Part shown: one piece after another, positions 10,156-18,150 of the stretch | Position numbering within the stretch: position 1 is the stretch's first letter | How the letters are laid out: every line of letters starts with the position of its first letter | Assembly (NCBI GenBank): GCA_021849745.1 | Contig: JAJZSN010000011.1 | Location: 1 to 49,669 of the forward strand | From: Bacillota bacterium | Lineage (GTDB): Bacteria; Bacillota; GCA-003054495; Carboxydocellales; JAJZSN01 | Length of the DNA stretch: 49,669 nt | Reading direction: 5' to 3' | The notes under the pieces: model-generated | The model's database searches: none | The model's input: the letters and a program-made list of their open reading frames with translations, nothing else | What the model was told of the DNA's origin: nothing | Position numbers and translations under genes: made by a program

Positions 10156-10929
10156 TTGTTACATCGTTTTTCCCGGACAGAACTGCTTATCGGCCAGGAA
10201 GGTTTAGTGAAACTGGAACAAAGCAAGGTTGCGGTTTTTGGTATCGGCGGAGTTGGTTCTTTTACCGTGGAGGCCCTGGCTAGGGCCGGCGTGGGCCATT
10301 TGGTGCTGATAGATTACGATGACGTCTGTCTTACCAATATCAACCGCCAGCTTCATGCTTTGACATCCACCATTGGCAAGGATAAGGTCCAGTTGATGCA
10401 AGAAAGGGTATTGCAAATAAATCCCAAGGCTAAAGTTACGGCAATAAGGGAATTTTATACACCGGAAAAAGGTGATGACATGGTCACACCGGACCTAAGT
10501 TACATTGTTGATGCCATAGATAATGTCACCGGGAAACTGGATTTGGTTAAAAAGGCTCTAGGGATGGGAATTCCTATCCTTTCGGCCATGGGGGCTGGAA
10601 ACAAGTTGGATCCCACCGCTTTTAAGGTGGATGATCTTTCTAAGACCTCAGTTTGCCCTTTAGCCAAGGTAATGCGCCGAGAGTTACGCAAAGCGGGGAT
10701 AAAAAAAGGGGTAAAAGTAGTTTATTCCACAGAACCACCTGTGGCGCCTAAAGAAACTGCCAACAGCTGCCGTGACCACTGTGTATGTACTAACAAGGAG
10801 GCTATCTCCAACTGTGCCCTGCGTCGTCAGATTCCAGGCAGTATTTCCTTCGTTCCGCCGGTAATGGGGATGATTCTGGCGGGGGTAGTAGTTAATGACT
10901 TGCTGGGCCACCCGTTGACAACTAAATAA
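10156..10929 (+). CDS. tcdA: tRNA threonylcarbamoyladenosine dehydratase (TcdA/YrvM)
   Basis: An E1-like (ThiF/MoeB superfamily) ATP-dependent enzyme that cyclises t6A37 to ct6A37 in tRNAs decoding ANN codons. The nucleotide-binding loop GIGGVGS is at residues 29-35, DYDDVCLTNINRQ follows, and DAIDNVTGK lies near 116-124. 257 residues is the usual length. The start is TTG at 10156 with GGGGGT seven bases upstream. It stands directly after the 6S RNA gene, as yrvM does in Bacillus. The paired cysteines near residues 211-215 (CRDHCVC) are common in this family. Confidence in family is very high; the exact reaction is taken from homologues. Confidence 0.94.
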   Translation: MLHRFSRTELLIGQEGLVKLEQSKVAVFGIGGVGSFTVEALARAGVGHLVLIDYDDVCLTNINRQLHALTSTIGKDKVQLMQERVLQINPKAKVTAIREFYTPEKGDDMVTPDLSYIVDAIDNVTGKLDLVKKALGMGIPILSAMGAGNKLDPTAFKVDDLSKTSVCPLAKVMRRELRKAGIKKGVKVVYSTEPPVAPKETANSCRDHCVCTNKEAISNCALRRQIPGSISFVPPVMGMILAGVVVNDLLGHPLTTK

Positions 10930-10983
10930 GACGGTTGTATAATGAATTTAGTTAATACCTATACCGGGTATAGGAGGGATTCA

Positions 10984-11256
10984 ATGGATCAAGCAAGTCA
11001 AAACAAAGATGAGATTTTAAAACGTCTCCGTAAGATTGAAGGCCAGGTTAAAGGCATTCAAAGAATGGTGGAGGATGAAAAAGGCTGCCTTGAGGTTTTA
11101 ACCCAATTGGCGGCTGTAAAGGCAGCGGTAATTTCGGTAGGCACCAATATCGTGAAAAATAATACCACCCGCTGTTTGGAAGCGGCCCATAGTACCGGCC
11201 AAAGTCAGGAGTATATTGAAGACTTGGTTCAGGTATTGATGAGATTTGCTAAGTAA
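10984..11256 (+). CDS. CsoR/CstR-type repressor (DUF156 family)
   Basis: A 90-residue all-helical repressor of the CsoR/RcnR/CstR family. The two conserved cysteines are C35 and C64, with the 29-residue spacing of CsoR. The residue four before the second Cys (position 60), which is His in copper-sensing CsoR, is Asn here. That loss fits the CstR branch, which senses sulfane sulfur by cysteine persulfide chemistry and lacks this His. The ATG at 10984 is chosen because AGGAGG lies seven bases upstream; an in-frame ATG at 10942 has no such site. A thioredoxin gene starts 23 bases downstream, which suits a thiol-redox role. The specific ligand is inference. Confidence 0.85.
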   Translation: MDQASQNKDEILKRLRKIEGQVKGIQRMVEDEKGCLEVLTQLAAVKAAVISVGTNIVKNNTTRCLEAAHSTGQSQEYIEDLVQVLMRFAK

Positions 11257-11279
11257 AGACTTTGAGAGGAGTGTCAAAA

Positions 11280-11606
11280 ATGCCAGGAGAACACGTATTT
11301 GCTTTTTCTGATGGTAATTTCAAAGAGGAGGTAATCGGGGCCGCCGAGCCGGTACTGGTTGACTTCTGGGCCGCCTGGTGCGGACCGTGTAAGATGATTG
11401 CACCGGTTATTGATGAGATTGCTGAAGAGTTTCACGGTAAAGTCAAGGTCGGCAAGGTGGACGTAGACGAAAACCGCCAGACCGCCATGGAATACGGTGT
11501 AATGAGCATTCCTACCCTGATCATCTTCAAAGGCGGCCAACCTGTTGAAAGAGCAGTTGGTTATAAATCTAAGGATGAATTAAAGGCCATGCTGGAAAAG
11601 CTGTAA
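11280..11606 (+). CDS. trxA: Thioredoxin
   Basis: A small cytoplasmic dithiol-disulfide oxidoreductase. At 108 residues it is the classical size. The active site WCGPC gives C34 and C37, and the cis-Pro loop SIPTLIIF follows at about residues 75-82. The ATG at 11280 is preferred over a TTG at 11262 because GAGAGGAG lies just upstream of it. It probably forms an operon with the CsoR/CstR-like repressor upstream (23-base gap), so its expression may answer to reactive sulfur or thiol stress. A good terminator follows at 11653. Confidence 0.95.
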   Translation: MPGEHVFAFSDGNFKEEVIGAAEPVLVDFWAAWCGPCKMIAPVIDEIAEEFHGKVKVGKVDVDENRQTAMEYGVMSIPTLIIFKGGQPVERAVGYKSKDELKAMLEKL

Positions 11607-11609
11607 GTG

Positions 11610-11641
11610 AGCTGTCAGCTATCAGCCGTCAGCTATCAGCT
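11610..11641. repeat. AGCT-type dispersed repeat, copy 3
   Basis: Four units of AGCTGTCAGCTATCAGC type directly after trxA and before its terminator. Confidence 0.65.
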
Positions 11642-11652
11642 AAAGATTTATA

Positions 11653-11692
11653 AAAGCCATCGGAGTATTGCTCCGGTGGCTTTAGTATTTTT
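11653..11692 (+). terminator. Terminator after trxA
   Basis: A 13-bp stem, AAAGCCATCGGAG (11653-11665) with CTCCGGTGGCTTT (11671-11683), and a five-base loop, followed by AGTATTTTT. Confidence 0.88.
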
Positions 11693-11862
11693 AAGGATGA
11701 CCGGTTTGGGGGCTACTCTGGAAGACCCGTGAGCAACGTAGGGGGAGGCAGTATCCCGGAGGGATACTGCCTCCCCCGGAGTCGACCCAAGGCAAACCCG
11801 ATAGACTCAACCCTCGAAAGCTGTATTTCACCACCAGATTACGGCAGGTTGCCGTTTATTTA
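11693..11862. other. Unexplained intergenic region with a 17-bp perfect hairpin
   Basis: Between the trxA terminator and the GNAT promoter there is no convincing reading frame. GGGGGAGGCAGTATCCC at 11741-11757 is followed by a three-base loop and its exact reverse complement at 11761-11777, giving a very stable stem without a T run. The flanks (11700-11740 and 11778-11862) are GC-rich and may fold further. It could be part of an unrecognised structured RNA, a protein-binding palindrome or a mobile-element end. I could not assign it to a known RNA family. Confidence 0.4.
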
Positions 11863-11892
11863 TTGTAGCAGTTTACCGGCGGGGTGTATAAT
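11863..11892 (+). promoter_or_regulatory. Promoter of the GNAT acetyltransferase gene
   Basis: TTGTAG (11863-11868) and TATAAT (11887-11892) with an 18-base spacer, 33 bases before the start codon at 11926. Confidence 0.6.
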
Positions 11893-11925
11893 TTAGTTAA
11901 AACAAAGGTAAAGGAGGACGGGGGT

Positions 11926-12468
11926 ATGCAGGAAAAGCAGATTGTTACAGCCAATAACGGCGTGGAGATTGTTCTCAGACCGGCCGTTTCCGAGGATGCC
12001 AGGGAGATCATCGATACCGTGAGTTCTGTTTCCCCGGAACGGAGTTATGTGTTAATGGAGAAGTATGGCAAAGACGAAGAAACGGAAAGAAAATATATCA
12101 CCGATATGGACCGCCAGCACAACTTGTTGCTGGTAGCGGTAGCCGAAGGGGTGATAGTGGGTAGTCTGGCTGCTCTGCAGGAGAATGAGGGCCAGGATCC
12201 CAAGACTACCCATATTCTTAATGTCGGGCTACACCTTACCAAAGCTTACCGGGGTCTGGGTATCGGGAGTAAGATGCTGCAATATGCCATTGACTGGGCC
12301 CGGGAAAGGGGTTTCAGAAAACTGGAGGCCAACATTTTCACCGTTAATAGCCGCTCGTTGAAGCTCTTCAGCAATGCCGGTTTTGTGGAAGAGGGAACTC
12401 GCCGAAAACAATACCGTATTGGCAGAGAATTTATTGATGAAGTAATTGTGGCGAAATTTCTGGATTAA
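11926..12468 (+). CDS. GNAT family N-acetyltransferase
   Basis: A 180-residue acetyl-CoA-dependent N-acyltransferase. The acetyl-CoA pyrophosphate-binding loop YRGLGIGSKML appears at about residues 108-118, followed by the typical strand-helix ARERGFRKLEANIF. The C-terminal NSRSLKLFSNAGFVEEG block matches RimI/RimJ-like and YhhY-like members. The ATG at 11926 has AGGAGG eight bases upstream; an in-frame upstream TTG is less suitable. It has its own promoter and lies tail-to-tail with cooC, sharing four bases at their 3' ends. The substrate (small molecule, antibiotic or protein N-terminus) cannot be inferred. Confidence 0.88.
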   Translation: MQEKQIVTANNGVEIVLRPAVSEDAREIIDTVSSVSPERSYVLMEKYGKDEETERKYITDMDRQHNLLLVAVAEGVIVGSLAALQENEGQDPKTTHILNVGLHLTKAYRGLGIGSKMLQYAIDWARERGFRKLEANIFTVNSRSLKLFSNAGFVEEGTRRKQYRIGREFIDEVIVAKFLD

Positions 12469-13253
12469 AGCAGTTCTTCCTCCAGCTTAGCTTTAATTTC
12501 CATGACCTTTTCGCTGATTAAAGGCTCGGTTTCAAAGAGGCTTTGGCCGGCCAGGTCGGCCCTGGCGATTCCCTGGTGGTAAGGGAGAAAGCCCAGAATG
12601 GTTAACCCTTTGAGGGCTTCCCTTATGGTTTCCTCATCTCCGGGGAGAACCTTGTTGGCTACCAAGAAAACTTTAGTCACCCCTAAGTCCTTGGCCAAAT
12701 CAACTACGGCCATAGCGGTTTGGAAGCTTCTTTGACCAGGTTCTACCACCACCACGAAGGCATCTACTCCTTCGGCGGTGCCTCTACCCAGGTGTTCCAG
12801 GCCTGCTTCCATATCCACAATTACTGTCTCGTCCCGGCCAAGGACCAAGTGGCGGAGTAAGTGTTTAATGAGGACGCTTTCCGGGCAGGCACAACCGGCT
12901 CCCCCTTTGGTGACATTGCCCATCTGCATTAGTTTGATTCCGGCATGTTCCACAACATATCGTTCCGGGATATCTTCAACCCTGGGGTTTAGGACAAAGA
13001 TTTGTCCCGATGTGCCGGGTTCAGCTCCGGTACGTTCTTTGATAAGTTGCCTATCGTCAGCGATGGTGACTATTTTTTTGCGAATTTCCGGGGGGAAACC
13101 CAGAGCCATTCCTAGATTGGCGTCAGGGTCGGCGTCCACGGCCAGGATTTTCCGGCCTTCCTTGGCGTAGAGGTGACAAAAGAGGGAGGCGAGGGTGGTC
13201 TTGCCCACCCCGCCTTTACCGGAGAATGCTATCTTTAAGCCTTTTTCACTCAT
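12465..13253 (-). CDS. cooC: CooC-type nickel-insertion ATPase for CO dehydrogenase
   Basis: A dimeric SIMIBI-class ATPase (MinD/ParA-like) that helps insert nickel into the C-cluster of carbon monoxide dehydrogenase or acetyl-CoA synthase. The deviant Walker A GKGGVGKTT is at residues 12-20, and the CxC motif (C121, C123 in AGCACPES) that binds Ni/Zn at the dimer interface is present. VDADPDANLG follows the AcsF/CooC pattern. The ATG at 13253 is chosen because AGGAG lies eight bases upstream; a GTG at 13262 is possible. Directly upstream, 17 bases away, is what seems to be the last fragment of a CODH gene, so this CooC may now serve a CODH elsewhere in the genome. Confidence 0.93.
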   Translation of the reverse strand: MSEKGLKIAFSGKGGVGKTTLASLFCHLYAKEGRKILAVDADPDANLGMALGFPPEIRKKIVTIADDRQLIKERTGAEPGTSGQIFVLNPRVEDIPERYVVEHAGIKLMQMGNVTKGGAGCACPESVLIKHLLRHLVLGRDETVIVDMEAGLEHLGRGTAEGVDAFVVVVEPGQRSFQTAMAVVDLAKDLGVTKVFLVANKVLPGDEETIREALKGLTILGFLPYHQGIARADLAGQSLFETEPLISEKVMEIKAKLEEELL

Positions 13254-13270
13254 TATATTCACTCCTTGGG

Positions 13271-13425
13271 TTATCCGGCGATTTCAGGACAAGGCAAACC
13301 CAAAGCCTTCCGCTTCATGATAATTCGCTCCAGAATTGCCTGACTTGCTTTTACCGGGTCTTGTTCATGGATTAGTTTTCCCCCAAAGAGGCCGTCGGTA
13401 GTCAAGGGATATTGACACCCAAAAT
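13271..13425 (-). pseudogene. Remnant resembling the C-terminus of a CO dehydrogenase catalytic subunit
   Basis: On the minus strand an open frame without a plausible start ends at 13271, just before cooC. Its last ~48 codons read like a CODH C-terminus: LTTDGLFGGKL, then EQDPVKASQAILERI, then KRKALGLP. This compares with the LTE.L..L.GG.F.VE.DPVKAA..I..HI..KRKALGL pattern recalled from CooS/AcsA proteins. The upstream part of the frame is not CODH-like, and a separate small ORF overlaps it. The likely history is deletion of most of a cooS gene that once preceded cooC. The assignment is from memory of the family, hence moderate confidence. Confidence 0.45.
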
Positions 13426-13476
13426 TATAATGGTTGTGATAAGGAAGAGGAATAAATTTTTGGTTTTTTTGACCAT
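13402..13476 (-). CDS. Possible 24-residue membrane micropeptide
   Basis: A tiny minus-strand ORF: MVKKTKNLF, then a hydrophobic run LFLITTIIILGV, ending NIP. A GGAGGG site lies nine bases upstream of the ATG at 13476. It overlaps the CODH-like remnant in another frame. The good ribosome binding site and basic-then-hydrophobic layout suggest a translated single-pass peptide, or the start of a gene whose remainder was lost in the same deletion. No homologue is recognised. Confidence 0.3.
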   Translation of the reverse strand: MVKKTKNLFLFLITTIIILGVNIP

Positions 13477-13650
13477 CTGAATACCCTCCGGTTATTATTT
13501 AATGATATACTAAATACTATATGAAACCCTAATAATTCTACTAATAATAATTATTACCAAAAAGAACGGGCCAAAGAGGTTTTTGGGTAAAATGGCAGAA
13601 ATTATTCCATACTAAACATATCAAGTAGGTTGACAGGAGGAAGGTTACCT

Positions 13651-14691
13651 TTGAAAAAGATTATCGATTTACGTAGTGATACAGTAACCAAACCCACTGA
13701 GGCTATGCGCAAGGCTATGTATGAAGCTGAAGTGGGGGATGATGTCTTCGGTGAAGATCCCACCGTTCTTCGCTTGGAAATGCTGGCTGCTGAGAGGTTT
13801 GGCAAGGAAGGGGCCTTACTGGTTCCTACCGGCACTATGGGCAATCAATTGGCTTTATTGACTCATACCAACCGGGGAGAAGAGATTGTGGTGGAGGCTG
13901 AAGCCCATATCTACTTCTATGAGGTGGGCGGGATAGCGGCTTTAGCCGGTGTTCAGACCCGCACCATCAGGGGTCAGCGAGGGGTTCTTGACCCCGAAAA
14001 TATTCGGGGTGCCATAAGAACTAGGGATATTCATTTCCCCAGGACAAGCCTTATTTGTGTGGAAAACACCCACAACCGGGCCGGGGGTGCCGTGGTATGC
14101 CTTGATGAGATGGAGGCTATTGCCCAGGTGGCTAAGGAGTTCGGGATTCCCATCCACCTGGATGGGGCCAGAATCTTCAATGCGGCTATTGCTTTGGGAG
14201 TTGGTGTGAAGGAATTGACCAAAGATGCTGATACGGTGATGTTCTCATTGTCCAAAGGGCTGGGTGCGCCGGTGGGTTCTATGTTGGTGGGTCACGGTGA
14301 ATGGATTGAGCGGGCCAGGAAGTGGCGCAAAATGCTAGGGGGCGGTATGCGGCAGGCCGGAATCATTGCGGCGGCGGGGATTGTGGCCCTTGAGGAGATG
14401 GTGGACCGGCTGGAAGAAGACCATCGGCTGGCCAGGGAACTGGCTGTGGGGTTGGCGGAGATTAAAGGGATAGGGTTGAATCTTGACTCGGTTCAGACTA
14501 ATATAGTGGTTATGGATATCGAGGATACCGGTTTAAGTGTTTCTGCTTTCCTGGCCAGGTTGAAGGAGGAAGGGGTTCTGGCGGTGGCTTTCGGGGAATA
14601 TGCCGTCCGGATGGTTACTCATAAGGATGTTGATGGGGATGATATAGAGCAAGCCTTGCTGGCGGTCAAGAAGGTGGCGGGGCAGGGCTAA
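13651..14691 (+). CDS. ltaE: Low-specificity L-threonine aldolase
   Basis: A PLP enzyme cleaving L-threonine and L-allo-threonine to glycine and acetaldehyde. 346 residues fits the family. The N-terminus IDLRSDTVTKPTEAMR is characteristic, and the PLP lysine is K202 in SLSKGLGAPVGS. VENTHNRAGG and HLDGARIFNA are further active-site blocks. The TTG at 13651 is preferred since AGGAGG (13635-13640) lies 10 bases upstream; an earlier TTG at 13630 would place that site inside the gene. rarA follows after 31 bases, so the two are probably cotranscribed, although no functional link is evident. Confidence 0.93.
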   Translation: MKKIIDLRSDTVTKPTEAMRKAMYEAEVGDDVFGEDPTVLRLEMLAAERFGKEGALLVPTGTMGNQLALLTHTNRGEEIVVEAEAHIYFYEVGGIAALAGVQTRTIRGQRGVLDPENIRGAIRTRDIHFPRTSLICVENTHNRAGGAVVCLDEMEAIAQVAKEFGIPIHLDGARIFNAAIALGVGVKELTKDADTVMFSLSKGLGAPVGSMLVGHGEWIERARKWRKMLGGGMRQAGIIAAAGIVALEEMVDRLEEDHRLARELAVGLAEIKGIGLNLDSVQTNIVVMDIEDTGLSVSAFLARLKEEGVLAVAFGEYAVRMVTHKDVDGDDIEQALLAVKKVAGQG

Positions 14692-14722
14692 TTAAGTGGT
14701 TTAGCAGCAGGGGGAGTTAGTT

Positions 14723-16012
14723 ATGGATTTGTTCAGTGCAGCTCTTAATCAGGGGTACGCTCCGCTGGCCCAGCGGATGCGGTCTAGAAATCTGGATGAA
14801 TTTGTGGGTCAGGAACATATTGTGGGGCCGGGGAAATTATTGAGGCGGGCGATCGAGGCCGACCAGTTGAGTTCTTTGATTTTCTACGGGCCGCCTGGGA
14901 CAGGGAAAACTACTTTGGCCATGGTGATATCCCAGGTTACGGCTGCTAGTTTTGTGAGGCTCAATGCCGTTACAGCAGGGGTTAAGGATCTCCGGGAGAT
15001 AATTGAGGAGGCCAGGGATAATCTTAAACTTTACGGGAAAAAGACTATCCTGTTTATCGACGAGATACACCGGTTTAACAAAAGTCAACAGGATGCTTTG
15101 TTACCGGCAGTGGAGGATGGCACGGTAATTCTGGTGGGAGCCACTACCGAGAATCCTTTTTTCGAGGTTAATTCGGCTCTGCTATCCCGGTCGAGGATTT
15201 TCCGTCTAAATTTATTAGAAGAGCATCATTTACGAAAATTGATTGCTATGGCCCTGGCAGACGAGGATAGGGGGCTGGGCGGTTATAAGGTATGCGTGAC
15301 TGAGGAGGCCCTGGCGCATATTATCCAGGTGGCCAACGGCGATGCCCGCTCGGCTTTAAATGCCCTGGAGTTAGCGGTACTGACCACCCCGCCGGGGGAT
15401 GACGGGGTGCGGGAGATTACTCTAGAAGTGGCGGAGGAGTCTATTCAGCAGAAGGTGGTACAGTATGACAAAAACGGGGACCAGCACTATGATGTGATTT
15501 CAGCTTTTATCAAGAGCCTGCGGGGCTCGGATCCCGATGCCGCCCTCCACTGGTTGGCCAGGATGATTTATGCCGGGGAGGATCCTAGGTTCATTGCCCG
15601 GCGGTTGATGGTTCATGCCGCCGAAGATGTGGGGTTGGCCGATCCCCAGGCCCTGGTGGTGGCGGTGGCGTCGGCCCAGGCTCTGGAGTTCATTGGGATG
15701 CCGGAGGCCCGGCTGCCTTTGGCTGAGGCGACTCTGTACATAGCTTGTGCACCTAAGAGCAATGCGGTAATTAAGGGCATTGACAGGGCCTTGGCCGATG
15801 TGGAGCGCCGCCCGGTGGGACGGGTGCCTGTTCATTTGCGGGATGCTCATTACAAGGGGGCGAAACAGCTTGGTCACGGCAAGGGGTATAAGTACCCTTA
15901 TGACTATTCGGGGAATTATGTGGAGCAGCAGTATCTTCCCGATGAATTGGCAGGTATGGTGTATTATGAGCCGTCCGGCAACGGGCAAGAGAAAGGAAAT
16001 AAAAAAACATAG
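14723..16012 (+). CDS. rarA: Replication-associated recombination protein A (RarA/MgsA AAA+ ATPase)
   Basis: A DNA-dependent AAA+ ATPase related to clamp-loader subunits and Werner-interacting protein, acting at stalled replication forks. Walker A GPPGTGKTT is at about residues 55-63, Walker B LFIDEIHRFNK at about 112-122, and sensor-1 VGATTENPFFE follows. The C-terminal RarA tetramerisation domain (HLRDAHYKGAKQLGHG) is complete. 429 residues is typical. The position between tcdA/yrvM and the Rrf2 regulator gene corresponds to Bacillus yrvN. The start ATG at 14723 has GGGGGAG upstream. Confidence 0.95.
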   Translation: MDLFSAALNQGYAPLAQRMRSRNLDEFVGQEHIVGPGKLLRRAIEADQLSSLIFYGPPGTGKTTLAMVISQVTAASFVRLNAVTAGVKDLREIIEEARDNLKLYGKKTILFIDEIHRFNKSQQDALLPAVEDGTVILVGATTENPFFEVNSALLSRSRIFRLNLLEEHHLRKLIAMALADEDRGLGGYKVCVTEEALAHIIQVANGDARSALNALELAVLTTPPGDDGVREITLEVAEESIQQKVVQYDKNGDQHYDVISAFIKSLRGSDPDAALHWLARMIYAGEDPRFIARRLMVHAAEDVGLADPQALVVAVASAQALEFIGMPEARLPLAEATLYIACAPKSNAVIKGIDRALADVERRPVGRVPVHLRDAHYKGAKQLGHGKGYKYPYDYSGNYVEQQYLPDELAGMVYYEPSGNGQEKGNKKT

Positions 16013-16031
16013 TAAACCACTCTGAATTAAA

Positions 16032-16060
16032 TTGACATCTTCAGCATGATATGCTAAGAT
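16032..16060 (+). promoter_or_regulatory. Promoter of the iscR-nifS-nifU operon with overlapping palindrome
   Basis: TTGACA (16032-16037), 17-base spacer, TAAGAT (16055-16060). An inverted repeat GATAT-6-ATATC spans about 16048-16063 across the -10 box, a plausible autoregulatory site for the Rrf2 protein encoded just downstream; this is inference. Confidence 0.65.
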
Positions 16061-16110
16061 ATCTCTAAAACATATCCTACGAAAATGCTTGGAATTGAGA
16101 GGAGACGCCC

Positions 16111-16563
16111 ATGAAATTATCTACCAAGGGTCATTACGGTTTGCAGGCAATGTTCGACCTGGCCCAACATTATGGCCAAGGTCCTATTCCCCTAAAAAGC
16201 GTAGCGGAGAGGCAGGAGCTTTCGGAGCATTACCTGGAGCAGCTCATCTCCGGTTTGCGTAAAGCCGGACTAGTAAAAAGCGTCCGGGGGGCCCAAGGGG
16301 GCTATACTCTGGCTAAAGAACCTGCTGACATTAAAGTTGGGGACGTGATCAGGGTTTTAGAGGGTCCAATTGCCCCGGTAGATTGCGTTAATGACGCTGA
16401 TACCGAGAGTTGTCAGAAAGCCGATCACTGTGTTACCCGCAACGTCTGGGAAAAAGTTAAGGACAGTATCACCGAAGTGCTGGACTCCATTACGCTGGAA
16501 GATATGTGCAAAGATGCAGAAAAGGCCAGACTAGCGAACAACTATTATATGTACTACATTTAA
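16111..16563 (+). CDS. Rrf2 family regulator (IscR-like, cysteine-containing)
   Basis: A winged-helix Rrf2 repressor of 150 residues. The N-terminal DNA-binding part (MKLSTKGHYGLQAMFDLA, then SGLRKAGLVKSVRGAQGGY) is typical. Unlike CymR, it keeps three cysteines in the effector loop, C92, C101 and C107, the arrangement IscR uses to hold a [2Fe-2S] cluster, although the C92-C101 spacing is longer than in Escherichia coli. nifS and nifU follow immediately, so it probably controls Fe-S cluster assembly by sensing cluster supply. The gene sits where cymR lies in Bacillus subtilis. The ATG at 16111 has GAGAGGAG upstream. Confidence 0.9.
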   Translation: MKLSTKGHYGLQAMFDLAQHYGQGPIPLKSVAERQELSEHYLEQLISGLRKAGLVKSVRGAQGGYTLAKEPADIKVGDVIRVLEGPIAPVDCVNDADTESCQKADHCVTRNVWEKVKDSITEVLDSITLEDMCKDAEKARLANNYYMYYI

Positions 16564-16583
16564 AAAGGAGTGACTGTTAAGTT

Positions 16584-17780
16584 ATGGGAAGAATTTATAT
16601 GGACCATAGCGCTACAACACCAGTTGACGCTGATATTGCCCAGGCCATGGTCAAATTCATGACCGAGGATTTTGGCAATCCTTCAAGTATCCACTCTTTT
16701 GGCCGGGATGTTAAAAAAGCCGTGGAGGAGGCTCGGGAGAAGGTGGCCAAAGCTATCGGCGCTGATGCTAGGGAAATTATTTTCACCAGCGGCGGCACCG
16801 AATCCGATAACGCTGCCATCATCGGGGTTGCCACTGCTAACTGCAAAAAAGGCAGCCACATCATCACCTCCACTATTGAGCACCATGCTGTGCTGGATAC
16901 CTGTCACCATCTGGAGAAAAACGGTTTCAAGGTGACCTACCTGCCGGTGGATGAATACGGCATGGTCAAGGCAGAAGATGTGGCCAAGGCCATTACTGAT
17001 GACACTATTCTTATCACCATTATGCATGCTAATAATGAAGTAGGCACTATCCAGCCCATTGCTGAAATCGGGCGGTTGGCCAAGGAAAAGGGTATCTATT
17101 TCCACGTTGATGCCGTGCAAACCATTGGTAAAATTCCAGTTAATGTAGATGAACTGGGAGTGGATTTACTGTCTGTATCCTCCCACAAGATTTATGGTCC
17201 CAAAGGGGTAGGATGCCTGTACATACGGAAAGGCACCCGCTGGACACCCATTACCTTTGGCGGAGCCCAGGAGCGCAAGCGTCGGGCAGGTACCGAGAAT
17301 ACCGCCAGTATCGTGGGCTTAGGCATGGCCATGGAAAAGGCTGTGGCCAACCTAGAGCAGGAAGTTACGAAATTAACTAAGTTAAGGGATAAATTAATCA
17401 ACGGCATTACCGCTAATATTGATCATATCCAGTTGAACGGCCACCCCACCTTCCGGTTGCCCAACAACGTTAATTTTAGTTTCCATTTCATTGAGGGCGA
17501 GTCTTTGCTCCTGAGTCTGGATATGAAGGGGATCGCCGCTTCCAGCGGTTCAGCATGCACTTCTGGGTCGTTAGATCCTTCCCATGTATTGCTGGCCATG
17601 GGTATCAGCCACGAAGTAGCCCACGGCTCTCTGCGCTTGACTCTGGGCAAGATGAATACCGAGGAAGAAGTCAATTACGTTTTGGAGGTTCTGCCTGAAA
17701 TTGTGGAACGCCTGCGGCAGATGTCTCCCTTGTATGACCAAAATTATCAACCCAAAAAGGAGTGCTGTCAACATGTATAG
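16584..17780 (+). CDS. nifS: Cysteine desulfurase (NifS/IscS type)
   Basis: A PLP enzyme that moves sulfur from cysteine to the scaffold NifU and to tRNA thiolation by MnmA, both encoded nearby. At 398 residues it is the standard group I size. The PLP-binding lysine lies in SVSSHKIYGPKG (about residues 196-207) and the catalytic cysteine in SSGSACTSGS (about 314-323). The N-terminus MGRIYMDHSATTPVD is diagnostic. AAAAAGGAG precedes the start. Its last eight bases overlap nifU, indicating translational coupling within the iscR-nifS-nifU operon. Confidence 0.96.
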   Translation: MGRIYMDHSATTPVDADIAQAMVKFMTEDFGNPSSIHSFGRDVKKAVEEAREKVAKAIGADAREIIFTSGGTESDNAAIIGVATANCKKGSHIITSTIEHHAVLDTCHHLEKNGFKVTYLPVDEYGMVKAEDVAKAITDDTILITIMHANNEVGTIQPIAEIGRLAKEKGIYFHVDAVQTIGKIPVNVDELGVDLLSVSSHKIYGPKGVGCLYIRKGTRWTPITFGGAQERKRRAGTENTASIVGLGMAMEKAVANLEQEVTKLTKLRDKLINGITANIDHIQLNGHPTFRLPNNVNFSFHFIEGESLLLSLDMKGIAASSGSACTSGSLDPSHVLLAMGISHEVAHGSLRLTLGKMNTEEEVNYVLEVLPEIVERLRQMSPLYDQNYQPKKECCQHV

Positions 17781-18144
17781 TGAAAAGGTGATGGATCATT
17801 TTCAGAACCCCCGCAATGTGGGGGAGATTACTGATGCCAGTGGGGTTGGGGAAGTCGGGAACCCTACCTGCGGCGATATTATGCGGATTTATCTGAAGGT
17901 TGAGGATAATGTGATTAAAGAGGTGAAGTTCAAGACCTTCGGATGTGGCGCTGCGGTGGCCACCAGTAGCATGGTTACTGAGATGGTAATTGGGAAGACT
18001 ATAGATGAGGCGTTGAAGATTACTAATCAGGCGGTGGCCGAGGCCCTGGACGGGCTTCCTCCGGCTAAGATGCATTGTTCGAATCTGGCAGCCGATGCGC
18101 TACATAAGGCTATCGAGGATTATAAGAATAAGTTGGCTGGGTAA
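17773..18144 (+). CDS. nifU: NifU/IscU-type Fe-S cluster assembly scaffold
   Basis: A 123-residue scaffold on which [2Fe-2S] and [4Fe-4S] clusters are built before transfer to apoproteins. The three cluster cysteines are seen in NPTCGD (C33), FGCGAAVA (C57) and MHCSN (about C101). The N-terminus YSEKVMDHFQNPRNVG is the IscU/NifU-N signature. The start ATG at 17773 lies inside the end of nifS with AAGGAG upstream, so frames overlap by eight bases. A strong terminator follows directly at 18151. Confidence 0.95.
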   Translation: MYSEKVMDHFQNPRNVGEITDASGVGEVGNPTCGDIMRIYLKVEDNVIKEVKFKTFGCGAAVATSSMVTEMVIGKTIDEALKITNQAVAEALDGLPPAKMHCSNLAADALHKAIEDYKNKLAG

Positions 18145-18150
18145 GAGGAG

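Noticed and set aside
11884..11925. Longer N-terminus of the GNAT protein starting near the -10 box
   Set aside because: It would begin inside the promoter; AGGAGG before ATG 11926 sets the start.
13402..13500. Upstream part of the CODH-like frame as a complete short gene
   Set aside because: No start codon with a binding site in that frame; only the last ~48 codons look like a known protein end.
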